64,000 nucleotides of DNA from Antrihabitans cavernicola (GTDB taxonomy: Bacteria; Actinomycetota; Actinomycetes; Mycobacteriales; Mycobacteriaceae). Within the stretch, counting starts at the first letter, position 1. Each line of letters opens with the position of its first letter. Location of the stretch: NCBI RefSeq assembly GCF_008297975.1, contig NZ_VLNY01000014.1, positions 51,345-115,344 of the forward strand, given 5' to 3'. Of this stretch, positions 40,621 to 47,992 are shown in pieces. The notes below the pieces were generated by a model. That model did no database searches. It was given only the letters and a program-made list of their open reading frames with translations, and was not told the DNA's origin. The position numbers and the translations under genes are program-made.

Positions 40621-41424
40621 ATGTCGGACATCAATGTCGTTCGGCAAGGATCCGGCGCGCCGCTGGTACTGGTGCACGGACTGGGTTCGAGCCTCGGGAA
40701 TTGGCAGCCGATCATGGCGGAACTGACGCGCGAACGAGAAGTGATCGCTTTCGATCTGCCGGGCTTCGGTGAGAGTCCACCCCTGACCGGTGACGTGACC
40801 ATCGAGACTCTCACCGATGCCGTCGAGGTGTTTCTGCAGGAAAACGACCTGGTCGATGCCGACATCGTCGGCAGTTCGATGGGCGCGCGCATGGTGCTCG
40901 AGATGGCACGTCGTGGCCACGCGGGCACCGTGGTGGCACTCGATCCGGGCGGTTTCTGGACCGACACCCAAGTGAAGATCTTCGGCGCAACCGTCGGTCC
41001 GTCGGTAGCGCTGGTTCGCGGAATTCAGCCGCTGCTCCCCGCAATGACATCGTCGGCGATCGGGCGGACCGCGCTACTGCTCCAGTTTTCGAATGCGCCC
41101 TGGAAGCTGGATCGAGATCTGGTGCTGGGCGAGCTACGAAGTTTCAAGAGAGCCACCAGCCTGAAAGCGGCGTTCGATGCGCTGGTCCACGGCCACAAGC
41201 AGGAAGGCGCGCGGGCCGGAAGTCTGAAGTCGAAGGTGGTGATCGGCTGGGGGCGAAACGACAGAGTCACCTTGCCGAGCGAAGCGCAACGCGCGACAGA
41301 ACTGTTTCCCGACGCTCAACTGCACTGGTTCGAGCATTGCGGGCACTTTCCGCACTGGGATCAACCGGCAGAGACTGCTCGCTTGATCCTCGATTCGACA
41401 CGCAAGCGAAAGGAACAACGATGA
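40621..41424 (+). CDS. Alpha/beta-hydrolase
   Basis: 267 aa. Oxyanion region LVHGLGSSLGNWQPI near residue 18, nucleophile elbow GSSMGA (Ser about 83) and the catalytic His in HCGHFPHWDQP near residue 240, with an Asp in GRNDRVTLPSE. A canonical fold of the epoxide-hydrolase/esterase type with a small cap. The substrate cannot be assigned. It is coupled to a DJ-1/PfpI gene by an ATGA overlap and starts 1 base after the dehydrogenase remnant. Confidence 0.85.
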   Translation: MSDINVVRQGSGAPLVLVHGLGSSLGNWQPIMAELTREREVIAFDLPGFGESPPLTGDVTIETLTDAVEVFLQENDLVDADIVGSSMGARMVLEMARRGHAGTVVALDPGGFWTDTQVKIFGATVGPSVALVRGIQPLLPAMTSSAIGRTALLLQFSNAPWKLDRDLVLGELRSFKRATSLKAAFDALVHGHKQEGARAGSLKSKVVIGWGRNDRVTLPSEAQRATELFPDAQLHWFEHCGHFPHWDQPAETARLILDSTRKRKEQR

Positions 41425-41972
41425 CATCCGAGAAGCTGACAGGCCGCAGAGTGGCGATTCTCGCAACCGACGGCGTCGAGCAGGTCGAGCTGACCGAGCC
41501 TCGTTCGGCTGTCGACAATGCCGGAGCCACAACCACATTGGTATCGCTTGCCGCGGGCGAGATACAAGCCATGAACCACGACGTGGAGGCGGGCGACAAG
41601 TTCACGGTCGATGCGGTGGTGTCGGAGGTCTCGTCGGACGACTTCGACGCGCTGATTCTTCCCGGCGGCACCACAAACCCCGACAAGCTGCGAAAGAACG
41701 AGTCGGCAGTGCGGTTCGTGCGCGATTTCGTCGATGCGGGCAAGCCTGTGGGCGTCATCTGCCACGGACCCTGGACCTTGGTCGAAGCCGATGTCGTCCG
41801 AGGCAGAACCTTGACGTCGTACCCGAGTATCCGCACGGATATCAAGAATGCGGGTGGAACAGTCGTCGACGAGGAAGTGGTAGTCGACAACGGCTTGGTG
41901 TCCAGTCGCGACCCGGACGACATACCGGCGTTCTGCGCAAAAATCGTCGAGGAATTCGCCGCCGCTGGGTGA
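41421..41972 (+). CDS. DJ-1/PfpI-family protein (YhbO/YraA-like)
   Basis: 183 aa single-domain protein. The nucleophile elbow is VICHGPWTLVEADVVRG, with the conserved Cys at about residue 113 followed by His, as in PfpI/YhbO/YraA. Glu in ATDGVEQVELTEPR near residue 22 completes the usual site. Members act as glyoxalase III, chaperone or deglycase-type stress proteins. Translation is coupled to the hydrolase upstream, which suggests both handle reactive carbonyls or stress products, though that is inference. Confidence 0.9.
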   Translation: MTSEKLTGRRVAILATDGVEQVELTEPRSAVDNAGATTTLVSLAAGEIQAMNHDVEAGDKFTVDAVVSEVSSDDFDALILPGGTTNPDKLRKNESAVRFVRDFVDAGKPVGVICHGPWTLVEADVVRGRTLTSYPSIRTDIKNAGGTVVDEEVVVDNGLVSSRDPDDIPAFCAKIVEEFAAAG

Positions 41973-42059
41973 TCGCGTGAGCGGCAATCCTCGACGGCAT
42001 ACGATTGAGCCTGTGCATCGGCGGTGTCCCGGCGGTGCAGAACGTCGAGGAGCGTGCAC

Positions 42060-42779
42060 ATGGTCAATCTGGCGCCACCGGAGGAACACGATGGTCCAGC
42101 GGACATCGATGTCCGTCTGAGCACGATCTTGGGCGAGATCGCGCGAACGCTCCAGCAGGACCACAACGATCTCGACGCGACTCTGAACGGAATCTGCGAC
42201 GCCGCGCGCCTGATTCCCGGCGCCGAGGACGCCGGCATCACCCTGTTGTTGAACGGCTCGAAACTGGACTCGAAGGGGCAGACGGGCCCGATTCCCGACA
42301 AGATCGACCTCCTTCAAGAACGCATCAAACAGGGACCCTGCGTCGACGCGGCGCGAGACCAGGAAATGGTTCGCGTCGACGACATGCGGACCGAATCGCG
42401 CTGGCCGCAGTTCAGCCCGGCCGCAGCAGCTGCCGGGGTGCGCAGCATGCTGAGTTTCCAGCTCTGGGTGGAGGATTCGCATCTCGGTGCCCTCAACATG
42501 TATTCCACAACGGTCAATGCGTTCGACGAATCGTCCGAGCAGATCGCGAATCCCCTCGCGGCGCACGCGTCGGTTGCTCTCGCAGGTGCTCGACGGGAAG
42601 AACAGTTGCGTGAGGCCGTGGACAGCCGCGACCTGATCGGGCAGGCGAAAGGCATGCTGATGCAGCAGTATTCGATCAACGCGGACCAGGCGTTCGACTT
42701 GCTGACCAAGCTGTCGCAAGAGCGGAATGTCAAGGTTCGCCAGATTGCCGAATCGATCACCGAGCGCGGGCTGAACTGA
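42060..42779 (+). CDS. GAF-ANTAR domain regulator
   Basis: 239 aa. A GAF sensor domain (residues about 20-165; PGAEDAGITLLLNG, QGPCVDAARDQEMVRVDDM, SMLSFQLWVEDSHLGALNMYS) is followed by an ANTAR RNA-binding domain (residues 175-235; LIGQAKGMLMQQYSINADQAFDLLTKLSQ, cut here to its conserved IGQAKGMLM core). Such proteins antiterminate transcription by binding double hairpins in target leaders. ATG 42060 has AGGAG 7 bases upstream. A patatin gene follows 11 bp downstream on the same strand. Confidence 0.88.
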   Translation: MVNLAPPEEHDGPADIDVRLSTILGEIARTLQQDHNDLDATLNGICDAARLIPGAEDAGITLLLNGSKLDSKGQTGPIPDKIDLLQERIKQGPCVDAARDQEMVRVDDMRTESRWPQFSPAAAAAGVRSMLSFQLWVEDSHLGALNMYSTTVNAFDESSEQIANPLAAHASVALAGARREEQLREAVDSRDLIGQAKGMLMQQYSINADQAFDLLTKLSQERNVKVRQIAESITERGLN

Positions 42780-42790
42780 GTAATCGCTAC

Positions 42791-43768
42791 ATGACGGAAT
42801 CGACTCGGATCGCCCTTGCCCTCGGCAGCGGCGGCGCACGCGGCTACGCACACATCGGGGCGATTCGTGAGTTGGAGCGTCGCGGCTTCACGATCGCAGG
42901 CATCGCCGGGTCGTCGATGGGCGCCGTGATCGGCGGCATGTACGCCGGCGGCAAACTCGACGAGTACGAGGAGTGGGCACTCACCCTCAATCAGCTCGAA
43001 GTGTTTCGCCTGCTCGATCCGTCGATACTCGAACCCGGCGCGATCCGCGCATCGAAGATTCTCGATCGAATACGAGAGATGCTGGGCGACATAGCAATCG
43101 AAGACCTACCGATCCCGTTCATCGCTGTTGCCACCGATCTCGCGGCGGGCCGATCGGTGTGGTTTCAGAACGGCCCACTCGACGCCGCAATCCGGGCCTC
43201 GATCGCCATTCCCGGCGTGATCTCACCATCCGTCCTCAACGGCCGCGTGCTGGCCGACGGCGGCATTCTCGATCCGCTGCCGGTCGGAGCCACCGCAAGC
43301 ATCGACGCGAACATGGTGGTCGGGATCAGTGTGAACGGCGAGCCCGAAATCAGCGATCACTGGACGCCGGTGCGCACCGATCCGGGAGCCATCGAGGAGT
43401 TGCTCGGCAAGTTTCGTCGAGGCGCCGAACAACTGCGGTCCCCCGTGAGTTCGGTGATGACGCGGTTGTCGGCGACACCCTCGGACGAGAACTCGGAAAT
43501 CGACGACACCGCCGAACCGGACGATGCCGTTCAATCGGTCCCGAAACTGGGCAGGCTCGAAGTGATGAACCGGTCGCTCGACGTCATGCAGGCCGCCCTG
43601 TCGCGCTACCAACGTGCAGGCCACCCGCCGGATCTGCTGGTCGAGATCCCGCGGACGGCCTGCCGAGCACTCGATTTCCACCGAGCCGCCGAATTGATCG
43701 AATTGGGGCGGACAGCGACGGCAGCAGCCCTAGACAGCGCAGGACTCGACGTATCCGACGACGACTGA
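42791..43768 (+). CDS. Patatin-like phospholipase (RssA/NTE-type)
   Basis: 325 aa. The patatin fold signature is complete: ALGSGGARGYAHIGAIRELE (oxyanion loop, residues 10-29), GSSMG nucleophile (Ser about 45) and the catalytic Asp in LADGGILDPLP near residue 157. These enzymes use a Ser-Asp dyad to hydrolyse phospholipids or lipid esters. A divergent Asp/Glu-rich segment lies at about residues 230-252. Stop is 10 bp from the convergent small secreted protein gene. Confidence 0.88.
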   Translation: MTESTRIALALGSGGARGYAHIGAIRELERRGFTIAGIAGSSMGAVIGGMYAGGKLDEYEEWALTLNQLEVFRLLDPSILEPGAIRASKILDRIREMLGDIAIEDLPIPFIAVATDLAAGRSVWFQNGPLDAAIRASIAIPGVISPSVLNGRVLADGGILDPLPVGATASIDANMVVGISVNGEPEISDHWTPVRTDPGAIEELLGKFRRGAEQLRSPVSSVMTRLSATPSDENSEIDDTAEPDDAVQSVPKLGRLEVMNRSLDVMQAALSRYQRAGHPPDLLVEIPRTACRALDFHRAAELIELGRTATAAALDSAGLDVSDDD

Positions 43769-43778
43769 CCTTGCTCGA

Positions 43779-44039
43779 TCAGATGCAGCCGAGCGACTGC
43801 GCGTGCAGCGACAAATCTTGCGCCTGACGCTCGAGCCGCCGCTCGTCTCGGTTGTCACGTTGGTGTGCCGCACGGGTGTTGAGGTCGTCGATTTGGCTGA
43901 TGAGACTTTGGCACTGGCTTGCGTTGCCGGTCGGCCAACCCTGCTGGGCCTGAGCGGCATTCGCGACCGACGCGCCGGCGAACGAGACGGCCGAGACAGC
44001 GGCGACGGTAGCGAGTGCGGTTGCAGCGATGCGAATCAT
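43779..44039 (-). CDS. Small secreted protein with two cysteines
   Basis: 86 aa with a clear Sec signal peptide (IRIAATALATVAAVSAVSFA, cleavage likely after ANA near residue 28). The mature 58 residues are charged and helical (QAQQGWPTGN, then an Arg/Asp-rich helix) with one Cys near the start (CQSLIS) and one near the end (SLGC), which could form a disulfide closing a hairpin. GAGGAGAA lies 7 bases before the ATG, deciding the start at 44039. No family recognised. Confidence 0.75.
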   Translation of the reverse strand: MIRIAATALATVAAVSAVSFAGASVANAAQAQQGWPTGNASQCQSLISQIDDLNTRAAHQRDNRDERRLERQAQDLSLHAQSLGCI

Positions 44040-44148
44040 GTGAGTTCTCCTCGAGACATGTGATTGATGTTGCAATCGATGCTCGGTAAAAAATCGCGTC
44101 GCGACCAGCAACCTCAGGGGTGGACGTGAGCACCCTTCGGGGGATTAT

Positions 44149-45342
44149 GTGGAGATGGACCCTGACACCGCTGGATCGCGAGCCCTAGTCCGTCCCGGAT
44201 CCACCACCGCGTTGCGCGAACTGAATCGCCAGCGGATGCGGGAGGCATTGCAGCAACTCGAGCGAGCCACGCAAGCTGATCTCGCTCGGGCGACCGGGCT
44301 GGCACCTGCGACCGTGTCCAGTCTTGCTCGCGAGCTTCGGGATGCCGGCGAGGTGGTCGACGAGGTCACACCGGGTCGGCGACGCATTCTGCGGCTGGCC
44401 GATCGATCGGGTTTCGTCATCGGTGTCGACTACGGCCACCGCCACGTCACTGTCGCCGTCGCAGACCTGGATCATCAGGTGCTTGCCCAGCACAGGACCG
44501 AACTCGGAACCAGCGTCCTCGCAGCCGACGGGCTGGCCGTCACTGCAGACCTGACCGAGAGGGCTTTGCGCACCGCCGGTGTCGATCGTCACGAAATCGT
44601 CGGTGCCGCAATGGGTCTCCCGGCACCGATCGATCGCAGGACCGGGTGCGTCGGGTCGCCGTCGATTCTGCCCGGCTGGGTCGGCGTCGACGCCTCCGAG
44701 CTGGCAACCTCTGTCCTTGGCTTGCCGGTTCGGGTGACCGTCGACAACGACGCGAATTTGGGCGCGCTGGCGGAGCACCGCTGGGGTGCCGGCGTCGGCG
44801 TCAGCGACATGGCGTATCTGAAGCTATCCGATGGCGTCGGCGCAGGCTTGATCGTGGACGGACGACTGTATTCCGGTATCACCGGGACTGCCGGCGAAAT
44901 CGGTCACGTCACCGTCGACGAGTTCGGCGACGTGTGCCGCTGCGGAAATCGGGGCTGCCTGGAGACGCTGGTGTCCGCGCGTCGCGTCGTCTCGCTGCTG
45001 GCACCCCTGGTCGACACCGAACTCACCATCACCGAGATCGTGGCACGCGCGGAGCGTGGCGAGCGGTCCTTCTGGCGAGTCCTGCACGACGTGGGACGGC
45101 AAGTCGGCCGAAGCTTGGCAGACCTCTGCAGCCTGCTCAACCCACAGCTCGTACTGATCGGCGGCGAACTGGCGCAGGCAGCGACGATCCTCGTACCCGC
45201 GATCGAGCAGACGGTCCAGCGATGCGGCGTGCCTGCTGCCGCACACGCCCTCCGCATCGCGCCGGCAACCCTCGGCGCTCGAGCGCACGTCCTCGGAGCC
45301 GTTGCGAGAGCGGAACAGTCAGCAATTGTGTTCACCTCCTGA
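44149..45342 (+). CDS. ROK-family transcriptional regulator
   Basis: 397 aa. N-terminal winged helix (residues 20-80; ALQQLERATQADLARATGL, APATVSSLARELRDAGEV), then a sugar-kinase-like ROK domain with GVDYGHRHVTVAVADL, DNDANLGALAEHRWG and GTAGEIGHV, and the zinc motif CRCGNRGCLET near residue 265. NagC/XylR-type regulators of this class sense sugars or sugar phosphates. It precedes a sugar porter and phosphorylase genes, so it is the likely local regulator. GTG 44149 follows GGGGGA; an ATG at 44155 is an alternative. Confidence 0.88.
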   Translation: MEMDPDTAGSRALVRPGSTTALRELNRQRMREALQQLERATQADLARATGLAPATVSSLARELRDAGEVVDEVTPGRRRILRLADRSGFVIGVDYGHRHVTVAVADLDHQVLAQHRTELGTSVLAADGLAVTADLTERALRTAGVDRHEIVGAAMGLPAPIDRRTGCVGSPSILPGWVGVDASELATSVLGLPVRVTVDNDANLGALAEHRWGAGVGVSDMAYLKLSDGVGAGLIVDGRLYSGITGTAGEIGHVTVDEFGDVCRCGNRGCLETLVSARRVVSLLAPLVDTELTITEIVARAERGERSFWRVLHDVGRQVGRSLADLCSLLNPQLVLIGGELAQAATILVPAIEQTVQRCGVPAAAHALRIAPATLGARAHVLGAVARAEQSAIVFTS

Positions 45343-45373
45343 ATGAAAACAGCTACGCATCGGTAGCTTTCAT
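45343..45373. promoter_or_regulatory. Inverted repeat after the ROK gene (operator or terminator)
   Basis: ATGAAAACAGCTAC, 6-base spacer, GTAGCTTTCAT: AGCTAC/GTAGCT and ATGAA/TTCAT pair with a 3-base bulge on the left. It starts directly at the ROK stop codon and lies about 100 bp before the sugar porter, so it may be a ROK operator or a weak terminator. Confidence 0.4.
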
Positions 45374-45408
45374 TTACCTCTTGTACACCTACGGTTACGA
45401 CGGCAATA

Positions 45409-45424
45409 TGTGAGCCGAATCACA
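45409..45424. promoter_or_regulatory. CRP/GlxR-type binding site
   Basis: TGTGAGCCGAATCACA is a perfect match to the TGTGA-N6-TCACA consensus of CRP-family regulators (GlxR/Crp of corynebacteria and mycobacteria). It ends 46 bp before the MFS porter start, placing the disaccharide genes under probable cAMP-dependent control. Confidence 0.8.
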
Positions 45425-45470
45425 TCTGTCGTCTGGCTCTCGCCAGCTCGGCCTGTCGAGAGGATCACCA

Positions 45471-46958
45471 ATGAGCGAAGGTGCGCTGTTCGCGAACGAA
45501 CCGCCGGTATTCGGAGGGGACGAGGAAAGCTCGGGCAATCGCGTCATCCTCATTGCCTCGGTCGCCGCGCTGGGCGGGCTGCTGTTCGGATACGACAGCG
45601 CGGTCATCAACGGCGCGGTGTCATCGATTCAAGATGATTTCGGCATTGCCGACGCCGTGCTCGGCTTCGCGGTGGCGTCCGCGCTGCTCGGTGCCGCCGC
45701 AGGCGCGATGTCCGCCGGTCGGATCGCGGACAAGATCGGCCGCCTGAAGGTGATGCGGATCGCGGCCGTGCTGTTCTTCATCAGCGCAGTCGGCACTGCA
45801 TTGGCACCGGAAATCTGGACGCTGGTGATCTTCCGCGTGATCGGCGGCGTGGGCGTCGGCATCGCGTCGGTGATCGCTCCGGCGTACATCGCGGAGACCT
45901 CGCCTGCGCGAATCCGTGGGCGGCTCGGGTCCCTTCAACAACTCGCGATTGTGCTGGGCATTTTCTTGTCCCTGCTGGTGGACTACGTTTTGGCCCATCT
46001 CGCCGGTGGCGCAGGTGAGCACCTGGCGTTCGGGCTGGAGGCGTGGCGCTGGATGTTCCTCGCCATGGTGGTGCCTGCGACGTTGTACGGAGTGCTCGCA
46101 TCGACGATCCCCGAATCCCCGCGCTTCCTCATCGCCACCCAGCGCCTCCCGGAAGCCAGGCGAGTCCTCACCCTGCTGTTCGGCGAGAAGAATCTCGAAC
46201 TGACCATCACAAGAATCCAGACGAGCCTCAAGGGTGACTCCGAGCCGTCCTGGCGCGACCTCAAACGACCGACCGGCGGGATCTATCCGATCGTCTGGGT
46301 GGGACTGTTCCTATCCATCTTCCAACAGGCCGTCGGCATCAACGTCATCTTCTACTACTCGAACATCCTGTGGGAGGCAGTCGGTTTCAAAGAGAGCCAG
46401 GCGTTCCAGACCAGTGTGTTCACGTCGATAGTCAACATTGCGACGACCATCGTCGCGATCGCACTCGTCGACAAGATCGGCCGCAAGCCGCTGCTGATGA
46501 TCGGCTCGATCGGTATGACGGTCACCCTCGGAATCATGGCGGTCTGCTTCGGCGGAGCATCGCAGCTTCCCAACGCCGACGGGGTGCTCGAACCGCATCT
46601 GACCGGTGCGGCCGGACCTATCGCATTGGTGGCCGCCAACCTCTTCGTCGTGTTCTTCGGAATGAGTTGGGGACCCGTCGTCTGGGTCCTGCTCGGAGAG
46701 ATGTTCCCGAACCGGATTCGTGGTGCCGCACTGTCGCTGGCGGCCGCTGGGCAATGGGCGGCGAACTGGGCCATCACGGTCAGCTTCCCAAGCCTCAAGT
46801 CGTTCTCCCTCGGCTTCGCATACGGCATGTACGCCCTGTTTGCGCTCATCTCGCTGGCATTCGTTTCCCGATTCGTTCGGGAGACAAAGGGCATGGCTCT
46901 CGAGGACATGGACGAAGCAACCGGCGTCGCGCCGACAACCTCGGGCTCAGCATCCTGA
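45471..46958 (+). CDS. MFS sugar porter (SP family)
   Basis: 495 aa, 12 predicted helices. Sugar-porter signatures are present: GGLLFGYDSAVINGA in helix 1, GRIADKIGRLKVMR (the GRxxD/GRR-type loop 2-3 motif), GGVGVGIASVIAPAYIAETSPARIRGRLGS split over helix 4-5 (PAYIAE-SPARIRG), PESPRFL after helix 6, QQAVGINVIFYYSN in helix 7 and the VDKIGRKPLL loop 8-9 motif. Proton-driven uptake of a mono- or disaccharide is expected. First gene of the run leading to the GH65 phosphorylase, with the CRP-type site upstream. Confidence 0.92.
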   Translation: MSEGALFANEPPVFGGDEESSGNRVILIASVAALGGLLFGYDSAVINGAVSSIQDDFGIADAVLGFAVASALLGAAAGAMSAGRIADKIGRLKVMRIAAVLFFISAVGTALAPEIWTLVIFRVIGGVGVGIASVIAPAYIAETSPARIRGRLGSLQQLAIVLGIFLSLLVDYVLAHLAGGAGEHLAFGLEAWRWMFLAMVVPATLYGVLASTIPESPRFLIATQRLPEARRVLTLLFGEKNLELTITRIQTSLKGDSEPSWRDLKRPTGGIYPIVWVGLFLSIFQQAVGINVIFYYSNILWEAVGFKESQAFQTSVFTSIVNIATTIVAIALVDKIGRKPLLMIGSIGMTVTLGIMAVCFGGASQLPNADGVLEPHLTGAAGPIALVAANLFVVFFGMSWGPVVWVLLGEMFPNRIRGAALSLAAAGQWAANWAITVSFPSLKSFSLGFAYGMYALFALISLAFVSRFVRETKGMALEDMDEATGVAPTTSGSAS

Positions 46959-46987
46959 TCCACATCGACTTGCAGGAGAGAATCACC

Positions 46988-47992
46988 ATGTCAACAATCG
47001 TCACCGGCCGCTCGGTTGCAGTACTCGGACCGATCCCGCGCGACCACGTCGTCACGCATCGCGGCGAGGTATTCGACAAGTACGGATGCGTGCTCTACAC
47101 CGTCGCCGCACTGGCGTCGCTACTCGGACCAGATGATGTCGTCCGACCTATCGTCCATGTCCGTGGCGAAGATCTGGATCCAATTCGCCGGCAGCTCGAG
47201 GTCTACTCGAACGTCGACCTCACCGGCATCCGTGCCGACAGCGATCGTGGTGACGTCGTCGAGTTGCGGTTCCGCGACCAGAACTTCCGCGACGAACGGC
47301 AAACGGGATTCATGCACCCGATCCAACCGCAGGACGTCGAGTTCGCACTCGATTCGGACGCGTTCGTCTGTGTACCGATCACGGACTACGAAGTGGCACA
47401 GCCGACGCTTGCGTACATCAAGGCACACAGCGACGCGCCGATCCTGCTGGATTGCCACGGCCCGACGGTTGCGCTGACGGCGGCGGGCCACCGAGTCAGT
47501 CGACTCTGGATCGATCGCGATGCCTGGTTGCCGACCATCGACATCATGAAGATGAACCTCGAGGAGGCCGGCTGTTCCTGGTTTCCGCCTCCGGGCAGCG
47601 ATCCGGACCTCTTCGGAGCCCCGCTGCCGCGCGATCAGCTCGCCGAATTCGCCACGCATTGCCTCGATCGTGGCGTCAAGGCGGTGTGCGTCACGCTCGA
47701 CGAGGAAGGCTGCGTGCTGTTCTTCCGCGGGGCCGATGGTGAGCATCGCGAGGAAACCGTTCCGCGGATCAGCGTCGAGAACGTGGTCGACACCACGGGT
47801 TGCGGCGACTCCTTCGCCGCAGGCATGGCGTTCGGCTACCTGGAGTCCGGGGACTTCGTGACTGCTGCCAGGTATGGCAACGCGATGGGAGCACAGCGGT
47901 GTTCCGGGAGCGACCTGTCGGTGTACCTCGACCTCGAGGGAACCAACGCCCAGATTCGCGAAGCGTACGGCGCCGAAGCGGTGGCTCGATGA
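46988..47992 (+). CDS. PfkB-family carbohydrate kinase
   Basis: 334 aa. The ribokinase/PfkB C-terminal signature is DTTGCGDSFAAGMAFGYLE (residues about 265-283), with the catalytic Asp in GCGD and an anion hole formed by the GCG turn. The N-terminal half is divergent (VAVLGPIPRDHVVTHRGEVFDKYG instead of the common GGxxxN/A start), so the sugar cannot be named; fructose, ribose or inositol-like acceptors are possible. AGGAGAG precedes the ATG and the stop overlaps the GH65 start (ATGA). Its likely task is to phosphorylate the free acceptor released by the phosphorylase. Confidence 0.85.
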   Translation: MSTIVTGRSVAVLGPIPRDHVVTHRGEVFDKYGCVLYTVAALASLLGPDDVVRPIVHVRGEDLDPIRRQLEVYSNVDLTGIRADSDRGDVVELRFRDQNFRDERQTGFMHPIQPQDVEFALDSDAFVCVPITDYEVAQPTLAYIKAHSDAPILLDCHGPTVALTAAGHRVSRLWIDRDAWLPTIDIMKMNLEEAGCSWFPPPGSDPDLFGAPLPRDQLAEFATHCLDRGVKAVCVTLDEEGCVLFFRGADGEHREETVPRISVENVVDTTGCGDSFAAGMAFGYLESGDFVTAARYGNAMGAQRCSGSDLSVYLDLEGTNAQIREAYGAEAVAR

